A stretch of 64,000 nucleotides of DNA from assembly GCA_937899835.1 (NCBI GenBank), contig CALCCE010000267.1:1-64000 (forward strand), in the 5' to 3' direction. Below, one piece after another: positions 48,608-58,054 of this stretch. Positions within the stretch are counted from its first letter, which is position 1, and each line of letters begins with the position of its first letter. This DNA comes from an uncultured Flavobacteriales bacterium (GTDB taxonomy: Bacteria > Bacteroidota > Bacteroidia > Flavobacteriales_G > Salibacteraceae). The translations under genes were made by a program, and so were the position numbers. The notes beneath the pieces were generated by a model. The model did not search any database and was not told the DNA's origin. It saw only the letters and a list, made by a program, of their open reading frames with translations.

Positions 48608-49738
48608 ATGAAATACAAAGAGCGCCCAAATGCAGTACTGCTGTTGGCTGACGGTACTGCCTTTCATGGAAAAGCCATCGGAAAGATTGGATCCACCGCC
48701 GGTGAGATCTGCTTCAACACCGGAATGACCGGTTACCAGGAAATTTTTACCGACCCGTCTTACTACGGTCAAATTTTGTTGATGACCCCTTCGCACATCG
48801 GCAACTATGGAGCCCATGCTGAAGAGATAGAATCAGGGTCACCCAAAATTGCAGGCCTGGTTTGCAAAAAATGGTCTGAGATTTTCTCACGCCCGTCCGG
48901 CGAAAAATCGGTGCAAGATTGGTTTGAGCACCATGGTCTGGTAGGAATTTCGGATGTAGATACCCGTGCCATTGTGCGACACGTGCGGGACAAAGGAGCG
49001 ATGAATGCCATTATCTCTTCTGAAGAAACCAACATTGAAGTATTGAAAACCCGATTGGCAGAAGTGCCTTCCATGGAAGGCTTAGAACTGTCATCTAAAG
49101 TAACTACAGACGAGCCATACACATTCGGCGATTCGGAAGCAGAACTCAAAGTAGCTGTGCTCGACATCGGTGTGAAACGCAACATCCTTCGTTGCCTCGC
49201 CGATCGCGGTTGCTATTTAAAAGTTTTTCCAATGGATACTCCGATCGATACCATGCAAGCTTGGGAACCCGACGGTTACATGTTGAGCAATGGTCCTGGT
49301 GATCCGGCTGCCATGAGTGGAGTAGTGGCCAACGTGAAAGAATTGCTCGATAAAAAAGTACCCACATTTGGTATATGTCTGGGTCATCAGGTAATGGCCT
49401 TGGCCTCGGGGTTGAGCACCTCTAAAATGCACAACGGTCACCGTGGAGCCAACCACCCGGTGAAGAACCTGAAAACAACCAAGAGTGAAATTACTACTCA
49501 AAACCACGGTTTTGTAGTAGATCGGGAAGTGGCAGATAACAACCACAACATCGAGGTAACGCACATTCATTTGAACGACCAAACCCTCGCTGGTTTGCGT
49601 TTGCTCGACCGGCCGGCTTTTTCGGTGCAGTACCACCCTGAATCTTCTGCCGGCCCAAATGATTCGCGCTACCTTTTCGATGATTTCATCGAGCTGATTC
49701 GCACCGAAAAAGCCAAGAAATCTGCTCCTGTAGCCTAA
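48608..49738 (+). CDS. carA: Carbamoyl-phosphate synthase small subunit
   Basis: A 376-aa glutamine amidotransferase subunit that feeds ammonia to CarB for pyrimidine and arginine synthesis. An N-terminal CarA-specific domain (1-150; MTGYQEIFTDPSYYGQI) precedes the class I amidotransferase domain with nucleophile C257 (FGICLGHQ) and the H343/E345 pair (QYHPES). Length is standard. carB is not in the window. It starts right after the ribosomal terminator; a near-consensus promoter (TTTG 48575-48578, TAttaTTTG 48595-48603) overlaps that terminator. Confidence 0.98.
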   Translation: MKYKERPNAVLLLADGTAFHGKAIGKIGSTAGEICFNTGMTGYQEIFTDPSYYGQILLMTPSHIGNYGAHAEEIESGSPKIAGLVCKKWSEIFSRPSGEKSVQDWFEHHGLVGISDVDTRAIVRHVRDKGAMNAIISSEETNIEVLKTRLAEVPSMEGLELSSKVTTDEPYTFGDSEAELKVAVLDIGVKRNILRCLADRGCYLKVFPMDTPIDTMQAWEPDGYMLSNGPGDPAAMSGVVANVKELLDKKVPTFGICLGHQVMALASGLSTSKMHNGHRGANHPVKNLKTTKSEITTQNHGFVVDREVADNNHNIEVTHIHLNDQTLAGLRLLDRPAFSVQYHPESSAGPNDSRYLFDDFIELIRTEKAKKSAPVA

Positions 49739-51094
<1,356 letters not shown>

Positions 51095-51103
51095 TCTACA
51101 GAC

Positions 51104-51135
51104 TTTGGCGAATTGGAGCGGGTTCGCTAATTTTC
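51104..51135 (+). promoter_or_regulatory. Weak promoter candidate upstream of gltA
   Basis: TTTG (51104-51107), 20 bases, TAATTTTC (51128-51135), one mismatch in the last base of the -7 box. A small inverted repeat, CGCTAAT / ATTAGCG (51125-51131 and 51137-51143), overlaps the -7 region and could be an operator. The leader to the gltA ATG would be about 125 bases. Confidence 0.35.
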
Positions 51136-51264
51136 AATTAGCGGATTGATATCCAGGCTCGCCCAAACCAAGCAAAACTAATCTATTGTGGAACAAGCCG
51201 TTAAATAAACTGTTTTAGTGGCGATGATCCAGAAGCGTAACACCCGAAAACTTAAAACTTGACT

Positions 51265-52551
51265 ATGTCTGAATATGCTGAACTAACCATAAACGGAGCC
51301 ACCTACCAACTGCCGATCGTTACAGGAACAGAAAACGAAAAGGCCATTGACATCAGCAAATTGAGAGGACAAACCGGAATTATTACCATCGACCCCGGCT
51401 TTAAAAATACTGGTTCCACCAGCAGTGGAATCACCTTTCTGGATGGCGAAAAAGGCATCCTGCGGTACCGTGGATATCCGATTGAAGAACTGGCTGGAAA
51501 ATCGACCTTTCTCGAAGTAGCTTACCTTATTATTCATGGAGAACTACCTTCAAAAGAACAATTCGATCACTTTCGCGAAAGCATTACCAGCCACACCTTA
51601 ATTCACGAGGATTTCAAAAACATTTTGGAAGGCTTTCCCTCCAACGCCCACCCAATGGGGGTACTTTCTTCCTTGGTGTGCTCTTTGACCGCCTTCTATC
51701 CCGAATCGTTGGATCCCAACCGCTCTGCTGAGCAAGTTAATCTGAGCATCATTCGCATATTGGCCAAGCTGCCAACGCTTGCTGCATGGGCTTACAAAAA
51801 TGAAGTAGGGCATCCGGTGAATTACCCAGACAATGGTTTGGATTACTGCTCCAACTTCCTGAAAATGATGTTTGCCCTTCCGGCAGAAAATTATCAGGTA
51901 GACCCAGTGGTAGCCAAAGCACTCGATACCCTTCTGATCCTGCATGCCGATCATGAGCAAAACTGCTCTACCTCTACCGTACGCGTAGTAGGTTCTTCAC
52001 ATGCCAGTTTGTATGCTTCGGTTTCTGCGGGTATCAACGCCCTTTGGGGACCGCTCCACGGAGGAGCTAATCAGGCGGTGATCGAAATGCTGGAAGCCAT
52101 TCGTCGTGATGGCGGTGATACCTCTCGTTGGTTGGCCAAAGCCAAAGACAAAAACGATCCTTTCCGATTGATGGGATTCGGCCACCGGGTTTATAAAAAC
52201 TTCGATCCTCGTGCGCGCATCATCAAGAAAGCGGCAGACGATGTACTCAACCAACTCGGGGTCAACGATCCGGTACTCGACATTGCGAAGCAACTCGAAG
52301 AAGCGGCTCTGAAAGACCAATACTTTGTAGATCGCAAGTTGTATCCAAATGTAGACTTCTATTCAGGAATCATCTATCGGGCACTCGGCATCCCTACTCA
52401 AATGTTTACCGTAATGTTTGCCATGGGACGTCTCCCGGGATGGATTGGACAATGGAAAGAAATGCGCGAGAACAACGAGCCTATCGGCCGTCCACGTCAG
52501 GTATATACCGGTCAAAACAACCGTAGCTACGTTTCTCTGGAAGACCGTTAA
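51265..52551 (+). CDS. gltA: Citrate synthase, bacterial type II
   Basis: A 428-aa citrate synthase that condenses acetyl-CoA and oxaloacetate. The ATG at 51265 (MSEYAELTING) is used. The catalytic triad is H265 (GPLHGGAN), H307 (GFGHRVYK) and D364 (PNVDFYSG), matching H264/H305/D362 of E. coli. It has the N-terminal all-beta extension typical of the hexameric enzymes that can be inhibited by NADH. Neighbourhood rplQ-carA-eno-gltA is common in Flavobacteriia. A strong terminator follows. Confidence 0.98.
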   Translation: MSEYAELTINGATYQLPIVTGTENEKAIDISKLRGQTGIITIDPGFKNTGSTSSGITFLDGEKGILRYRGYPIEELAGKSTFLEVAYLIIHGELPSKEQFDHFRESITSHTLIHEDFKNILEGFPSNAHPMGVLSSLVCSLTAFYPESLDPNRSAEQVNLSIIRILAKLPTLAAWAYKNEVGHPVNYPDNGLDYCSNFLKMMFALPAENYQVDPVVAKALDTLLILHADHEQNCSTSTVRVVGSSHASLYASVSAGINALWGPLHGGANQAVIEMLEAIRRDGGDTSRWLAKAKDKNDPFRLMGFGHRVYKNFDPRARIIKKAADDVLNQLGVNDPVLDIAKQLEEAALKDQYFVDRKLYPNVDFYSGIIYRALGIPTQMFTVMFAMGRLPGWIGQWKEMRENNEPIGRPRQVYTGQNNRSYVSLEDR

Positions 52552-52572
52552 GCACACTACCACTTATTTTTG

Positions 52573-52610
52573 AAGGCTGCCCATAGAAAGTATGGGCAGC
52601 CTTTTTTTAT
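52573..52610 (+). terminator. Rho-independent terminator after gltA
   Basis: A perfect 13-bp stem AAGGCTGCCCATA / TATGGGCAGCCTT with loop GAAAG, followed by a T-run. It separates the two citrate synthase genes. Confidence 0.95.
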
Positions 52611-52679
52611 GGGAACGGGTGGTCACTAAGCAGAGGAGAAAATCGGGGCAAGTCCGTGAATATCAAGCTGCTATTATGG

Positions 52680-52709
52680 GTTGAAATCATGTTTAATTCC
52701 CTAATTTTG
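52680..52709 (+). promoter_or_regulatory. Predicted promoter of the second citrate synthase gene
   Basis: GTTG (52680-52683), 18 bases, TAATTTTG (52702-52709). The -7 box is a full match to TAnnTTTG and the -33 box keeps the TTG core. Start codon at 52745, leader about 30 bases. Confidence 0.65.
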
Positions 52710-52744
52710 CACCGAATTTTTGGATCACCTAAACCCTTACAGTC

Positions 52745-54052
52745 ATGCTCGAAACCCTTAAAGAAAAGTTTGCCGCACGCGCGCTGCCCATGGCCGCCGA
52801 AGTAAAAGAATTTGTGAAAACCCACGGAAATGAAGTGGTTTCCCAGGTTACCCTTGCGCAGCTTTATGGGGGCATGAAAGGAGTGACGGGTTTGGTGACC
52901 GAAACCTCCAAGCTCGATCCCGAAGAAGGCATTCGCTTTCGCGGATATTCCATTCCCGAGTTGAGAGATGCGCTTCCCAAAGCGCCCGGTGGAAAAGAGC
53001 CACTGCCCGAAGGTATTTTTTACCTGATGCTGATTGGCGAATTGCCCACGGCTAAAGACGTGATCAACGTGAGCAACAACCTGGCAAGAAGAGCGATTGT
53101 GCCCAAGCATGTATTCGACATGCTGGAATCGCTGCCCCGCCACACCCACCCCATGACTCAGTTCTCCATGGCCATCATGGCCCTGGGCACCGAGTCGGTA
53201 TTTGCCGATGAATACAAAAAAGGCATGCACAAGCGGGATTACTGGGCAGCTACCTACGAAGATGCCATGAACCTTATTGCACGCTTGCCACGGGTGGCCG
53301 CCTACATTTACCGTCGGGTATACAAAAACGGAGAACACATTGAGCCCGATTCAAAACTGGATTGGGCAGGGAACTTTGCCCACATGTTGGGTTACGACAA
53401 CGATGATTTCAAGCGCTTGATGCGCTTGTACATGACCATACACTCCGATCATGAAGGAGGTAATGTTTCTGCCCATACCAACCATTTGGTAGGCTCCGCA
53501 TTGAGTGATGCCTACCTTTCCTTTTCTGCCTCCATGAATGGATTGGCCGGTCCGCTTCACGGCCTGGCCAACCAGGAAGTAATCCGTTGGATCTTGCGTT
53601 TGCAAGAAGACCTCGGAGGAGGAAAGCCCACCAAGAAGCAAATTGCTGACTACGTGCACCAAACCTTGGAAGAGGGAAAAGTAATTCCTGGATACGGCCA
53701 CGCGGTTCTCCGGAAAACCGATCCGCGTTTCACCGCACAGTGGGAGTTTGCCAAGCAATACATCCGCAACGACGACATCATCGACATTGTACACGACATG
53801 TACGATGTGGTACCGGATATCCTCAATTCTTTGGGCAAGGTGAAAAACCCATGGCCAAATGTGGACGCGCACTCTGGTGCACTTTTGGTACACTACGGCA
53901 TGGTAGAGTATGAATTTTACACCGTATTGTTTGGTGTTTCTCGGGCGTTGGGCGTATTGGCCTCCCTCATTTGGGACCGTGCTCTTGGCCTGGCCATCGA
54001 ACGTCCGGGCAGTACAACGACCGACTTACTGAAGACCCGATTTGTCCAATAA
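52745..54052 (+). CDS. Citrate (Si)-synthase, eukaryotic/mitochondrial type
   Basis: A 435-aa citrate synthase of the type otherwise found in mitochondria and some bacteria. Diagnostic segments are TIHSDHEGGNVSAHTNHLVG, GPLHGLANQEV with H272, IPGYGHAVLRKTDPR with H319, PNVDAHSGALL with D374, and VLFGVSRALGVLASLIWDRA. These match the pig enzyme's H274, H320 and D375. Such enzymes are dimeric and lack the NADH-regulatory domain. It has its own promoter and lies behind the terminator of a second, bacterial-type enzyme, so the two can be expressed independently. A 2-methylcitrate synthase role cannot be excluded but is less likely given the mitochondrial-type motifs. Confidence 0.93.
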   Translation: MLETLKEKFAARALPMAAEVKEFVKTHGNEVVSQVTLAQLYGGMKGVTGLVTETSKLDPEEGIRFRGYSIPELRDALPKAPGGKEPLPEGIFYLMLIGELPTAKDVINVSNNLARRAIVPKHVFDMLESLPRHTHPMTQFSMAIMALGTESVFADEYKKGMHKRDYWAATYEDAMNLIARLPRVAAYIYRRVYKNGEHIEPDSKLDWAGNFAHMLGYDNDDFKRLMRLYMTIHSDHEGGNVSAHTNHLVGSALSDAYLSFSASMNGLAGPLHGLANQEVIRWILRLQEDLGGGKPTKKQIADYVHQTLEEGKVIPGYGHAVLRKTDPRFTAQWEFAKQYIRNDDIIDIVHDMYDVVPDILNSLGKVKNPWPNVDAHSGALLVHYGMVEYEFYTVLFGVSRALGVLASLIWDRALGLAIERPGSTTTDLLKTRFVQ

Positions 54053-54162
54053 AATGGGCCGCTCCCGGCATTGCCTTCCGGGGTATTAAAAATCTGATCG
54101 GGAACTTGAGATTTTAGCGAACCAAGCACCCGTCTGTTTGTTTCTTTAGGAAAAGCGAAAAG

Positions 54163-56085
54163 ATGGCTTATCGAAGTTTGAAGCAGTTTATTGAGGTGTT
54201 GGAACGCGAAGGAGAATTGGTGCGTATTCGCGAGTTTGTCGATCCCAACCTGGAGATCACAGAAATTACCGATCGGATATCCAAAGCAGGAATTGATCGC
54301 AACAAAGCCCTCCTATTTGAAAATACCGGCACCGACTTTCCGGTACTGATGAACTCCATGGGGTCAGAACGCCGGATGGCCCTGGCCTTGGGGGTAGAAG
54401 AGTTGGATGATGTTGCCAAAGAGATTGAAGACCTCTTCAAGATGTTGGCCGGTCCGAAAGAAGGACTGGTAGATAAGCTAAAAATGTTGCCACAACTGGG
54501 TAAAATCTCCTCCTGGATGCCCAAAGTGGTCTCCCGAAAGGGAGAATGCCAGCAAGTGGTGATGAGCGATCCGGACATGACTAAAATTCCGGTACTCACC
54601 TGTTGGCCAGAAGACGGAGGGCCTTTTGTGACCCTTCCCGTGATTAATACCGTAGACCCCACCACGGGCATTAGAAATGTGGGTTTGTATCGGATGCAGG
54701 TGTTTGGACCAAAGCTCACCGGTATGCACTGGCACAAACACAAAGTTTCGGCGGGTCATTACAACGAGTACAAAAAGCTGGGCAAGAAAATGCCGGTTGC
54801 CGTTGCGCTGGGGGGAGACCCGGTTTATGCTTATGCGGCCACTGCGCCATTGCCACCCAACATCGACGAATACATGTTGGCAGGTTTTCTCCGCAAAAAG
54901 CGGGTAGAGTTGGTGAAATGCCTCACGCAAGACATTCACGTCCCTGCTGATGCCGACATTATCATTGAAGGTTATGTGGACCCAGAAGAAGACCTGATTT
55001 GGGAAGGTCCTTTTGGAGATCATACCGGCTACTATTCCTTGGCCGATTGGTATCCACGCTTTCACGTAACGGCCATTACCCATAAGAAAAATGCCATTTA
55101 TCCGGCAACCATTGTAGGCATTCCTCCGCAGGAAGACGCCTGGATTGGTAAAGCCACCGAACGGATTTTCCTTGCCCCCATTAAAATGACCATGGTTCCC
55201 GAAATCATGGATATGGAGTTGCCCATCGAGGGAGTGTTCCACAACCTAACCATTGTAAAAATTACGAAAGAGTATGCCGGTCAGGCCCTCAAGGTAATGA
55301 ATGCGATGTGGGGAGCAGGTCAAATGATGTTCAACAAAATTCTGGTCATGGTAGATGGTGATGTAGACATTCATAACTACCTCGACCTCGCTCGGGTGAT
55401 GTCTGAAAATGTAGACCCGGAATCGGACATGTACTTTACCCAAGGTCCTATGGATGTGCTCGATCACAGCTGTTCCAAATTTGCCTTTGGTGGTAAAATG
55501 TGCATTGATGCCACCCAGAAGCACACCGAAGAATTGCGGACCGAAGCATCTCTCCCACACGATCCCGCTAAAATTGAGATCGACAAAGCCGCCATCATGC
55601 GCGACTTACCAGAGATCACTTCCATCAATACCGACCTGCTGAAGATGGGCATTTCGGTAGTGTTCGTTGCCATGAAAAAAGACCGCCCCCGGCACGTAAA
55701 AGAATTGAACCAAGCCTTGTTCGATCGCCCGGAATTTGAATGGGTAAAAGCGATTTTCTTTGTCGAGAATCGAGTAGACGCGGCTGATATAGAACATGTT
55801 ATTTTTCGCTTGGCCAACAACCTCGATCCCAAGCGCGACAAGCATTTGATCGAAGCAGAAGACGATCAATCTTACTCGCACATCGGCTTGGATGGTACGC
55901 GTAAAACACGCAAGTACGACAACTTCCAGCGGGATTGGCCAAACTTGATCAGTTCTGATGCAGCTACCATTGAAAATGTCGACGGCAAATGGGATCGCTT
56001 GCAGCTTGGAGAATTGATCAATTCGCCTTCTATTAAATACCAGGGCATGATTTATCCTGGTGGAGCAGTGGCCGAAGAAGATTAA
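54163..56085 (+). CDS. UbiD-family (prenylated-FMN-dependent) decarboxylase
   Basis: A 640-aa member of the UbiD family, reversible (de)carboxylases that need prenylated FMN made by UbiX. Conserved segments include LPVINTVDPTTGIRNVGLYR and MQVFGPKLTGMHWHKHK in the cofactor domain, and EGPFGDHTGYYS with the catalytic Glu/Asp region. In Bacteroidota, where ubiquinone is absent, such a protein is often annotated for menaquinone synthesis; the exact substrate cannot be told from sequence. It is longer than E. coli UbiD (497 aa), with an extended C-terminal region. No UbiX gene is adjacent. The 110-base gap upstream has no clear promoter. Confidence 0.88.
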   Translation: MAYRSLKQFIEVLEREGELVRIREFVDPNLEITEITDRISKAGIDRNKALLFENTGTDFPVLMNSMGSERRMALALGVEELDDVAKEIEDLFKMLAGPKEGLVDKLKMLPQLGKISSWMPKVVSRKGECQQVVMSDPDMTKIPVLTCWPEDGGPFVTLPVINTVDPTTGIRNVGLYRMQVFGPKLTGMHWHKHKVSAGHYNEYKKLGKKMPVAVALGGDPVYAYAATAPLPPNIDEYMLAGFLRKKRVELVKCLTQDIHVPADADIIIEGYVDPEEDLIWEGPFGDHTGYYSLADWYPRFHVTAITHKKNAIYPATIVGIPPQEDAWIGKATERIFLAPIKMTMVPEIMDMELPIEGVFHNLTIVKITKEYAGQALKVMNAMWGAGQMMFNKILVMVDGDVDIHNYLDLARVMSENVDPESDMYFTQGPMDVLDHSCSKFAFGGKMCIDATQKHTEELRTEASLPHDPAKIEIDKAAIMRDLPEITSINTDLLKMGISVVFVAMKKDRPRHVKELNQALFDRPEFEWVKAIFFVENRVDAADIEHVIFRLANNLDPKRDKHLIEAEDDQSYSHIGLDGTRKTRKYDNFQRDWPNLISSDAATIENVDGKWDRLQLGELINSPSIKYQGMIYPGGAVAEED

Positions 56086-56437
56086 TTTCAGTTTCCTATT
56101 TCGGAAAAAGTGCTAACCGCACCAGACTTCCGACCGTTTACTGTAAAAAGCTACCATTCATTGGGTAATTGCTGCCACTTATGTGGTACAAATGCCCGGT
56201 TAATAAATCCAAGTTGTTGCCCATGAACTAAAATGGGTATCTTGAAGTTCTATTAATGGGTTGATGATTGTTGGTGCCCTTAATATGCAATACAGCCTTA
56301 GTAAGGTCTGGAAAGCATTCGACAGAGTAAAAATGATTTTTGCAATCCTACCGACATTTCTTTTTATCCAACGATCGTTTATTTGTTAACTAGGAATCCG
56401 ATACTGATTCAGCGAATTTCCAAAACTCAGCCGCCAC
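56086..56437. other. 352-base intergenic region, no gene recognised
   Basis: Between the UbiD-family gene and the helical-protein gene. It should hold the promoter of the latter, but no full TTTG / TAnnTTTG pair was found; only partial -7 boxes (GATTTTTG at 56335 and TTTATTTG at 56378). No strong terminator follows the UbiD gene. No tRNA or small reading frame is convincing. Confidence 0.4.
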
Positions 56438-57994
56438 ATGAAGCCTTCAGGTGAACTCTTCAAATTGATTCGATCTCTGTCCAAGTCAGAGAAACGATTC
56501 TTCAAGCTTTCTTCTACACTTCAGGCGGGTGAAAAAAACTACCTGAAGCTTTTTGATGCCATCGAGCGTCAAAAAGAATACAACGAAGATGAGATCAAAG
56601 ATCAGTTCAAAAGCGAACGCTTCATTAAGCACTTGCCTTCAGAAAAGAATCACCTCTACAAGCTGATTTTGAAAAGCTTGCGTGCCTATCACGCAGACAG
56701 TTCGGTGAGTTCCATGCTGAAAGAAGACATTAAGAGCATTGAAATTCTGTATGAGAAGGCACTTTATTACGAATGCAGTAAGCTGATAAGGAAAGCCAAA
56801 AAACTAGCCTACTCCCACGAAAAGTTTTACTACCTCTCCGAATTGATCAGTTGGGAAAAGCGGTTGTTGGAAGAAGAATACCTCAGTGGTCGCTTCGACA
56901 AAAACCTGGATGACCTGATTCATGAAGAGCAGGAGGTAATTGAAAAGTTACGCAACGTAGCAGAGTATCAAATCCTCTATTCCAAAATCAATTACGTGTT
57001 TCGCATGCGCGGATATGCACGAAACGATCAGGAAAAAGAGATTGTGGAAGAGATTTCCAGCCATCCGCTAATCAAGGGCAAAAACACAGCACTATCGCAA
57101 CGGGCGGCTGCTACCTGTTACTACATTCAGGGACTATGTGCGGTAACCAAACATGAATTGGAAACCAGCTTCGCCAAATTTTCGAGGGTCGTAGATATTT
57201 TCGAGCGAAACCCTTCTCTCATTCAGGATATTCCAAAGCAGTACCTCAAGTCGCTCAACAACTTATTGTATTACTACACCGATACCCGTCAGTTCGAAGC
57301 CTTTTTCGAATTGATTCAGAAAATGCGTTCGCTGCAAGATCGGCCAGGCTTCACCAGTACCGATATTAAGATGAAGCTCTTCACCACCACGTACAACTCC
57401 GAGTTGTTGGCGTATGATCGCATGGGCGATTACGAGCGCGGCATTGCCATCGTGCAAGAGGTGATGGAAGGGTTGGAGCGGTTCTCAGATAAGATTACCA
57501 AAGAGGAGGTGATCTTGTTCTACTACAACATTGCCTACATCTATTTTGGGGCAGGCGAGTTCCGCCAATCATTGCATTGGCTCAACCGGGTGCTTAACGA
57601 CAATGAGCCCAACCTGCGGCAAGATGTTTACAGTTTTGCCCGCCTGTTCAACCTGATCATTCACTTTGAATTGGGCAACTACGATTTGCTCGATTACATC
57701 GTGAAATCCACTTCACGCTTCTACCTCAAGCGCAAGCGAGAATACGATCGCGAATACCGTTTCGAAACCGTATTCCTCAAATACATTAAAAAATTGGCTA
57801 AGTCGGCGGACAAAAAAGACAAGCTCCGCAGCACTTTCGTAGAGTTGAAAGACGAGATCGATCGGGTGATGCAAGACAACTACGAACGCGTTGCACTCGA
57901 ATACTTCGACTTCTCAGCTTGGATTGAAAGCAAAATTGCCGATGTGCCGTTCGCCGAATACAAAAACCAGCAACTGTTGGAGCTGGCGAAATAA
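56438..57994 (+). CDS. Alpha-helical repeat protein of unknown function
   Basis: A 518-aa soluble protein that appears entirely alpha-helical, with no signal peptide or transmembrane segment. The N-terminus (GELFKLIRSLSKSEKRFFKL) resembles the start of conserved hypothetical proteins of Bacteroidota. The middle (about 220-430) looks like degenerate tetratricopeptide repeats (for example YNIAYIYFGAGEFRQSLHWL). No catalytic motif is visible. It is rich in Lys, Glu, Tyr and Phe. A scaffold or regulatory role is plausible but unproven. It ends next to a bidirectional terminator. Confidence 0.75.
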   Translation: MKPSGELFKLIRSLSKSEKRFFKLSSTLQAGEKNYLKLFDAIERQKEYNEDEIKDQFKSERFIKHLPSEKNHLYKLILKSLRAYHADSSVSSMLKEDIKSIEILYEKALYYECSKLIRKAKKLAYSHEKFYYLSELISWEKRLLEEEYLSGRFDKNLDDLIHEEQEVIEKLRNVAEYQILYSKINYVFRMRGYARNDQEKEIVEEISSHPLIKGKNTALSQRAAATCYYIQGLCAVTKHELETSFAKFSRVVDIFERNPSLIQDIPKQYLKSLNNLLYYYTDTRQFEAFFELIQKMRSLQDRPGFTSTDIKMKLFTTTYNSELLAYDRMGDYERGIAIVQEVMEGLERFSDKITKEEVILFYYNIAYIYFGAGEFRQSLHWLNRVLNDNEPNLRQDVYSFARLFNLIIHFELGNYDLLDYIVKSTSRFYLKRKREYDREYRFETVFLKYIKKLAKSADKKDKLRSTFVELKDEIDRVMQDNYERVALEYFDFSAWIESKIADVPFAEYKNQQLLELAK

Positions 57995-58020
57995 AAAATA
58001 ATTATTCGTGATGAATACCA

Positions 58021-58053
58021 AACGGCTTCTCCTCCACGGGAAGCCGTTTTTCA
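58021..58053. terminator. Bidirectional terminator between convergent genes
   Basis: A 9-bp stem AACGGCTTC / GAAGCCGTT with a 10-base loop. A T-run follows on the plus strand and A-rich sequence precedes it. It sits between the convergent genes ending at 57994 (plus) and 58055 (minus) and may serve both. Confidence 0.85.
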
Positions 58054-58054
58054 T

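Noticed and set aside
47936-48817. 293-aa minus-strand open frame opposite rplQ and the start of carA
   Set aside because: It runs through two certain genes and a terminator; the Phe/Cys-rich translation is the antisense of basic and Ala-rich codons.
52607-53338. 243-aa minus-strand open frame opposite the second citrate synthase
   Set aside because: It overlaps the well-supported citrate synthase and the gltA terminator and has no recognisable domain.
54064-54082. Possible terminator after the second citrate synthase (CCCGG / CCGGG)
   Set aside because: Only a 5-bp stem and no T-run on the plus strand, so readthrough into the UbiD-family gene is possible; not listed as a terminator.
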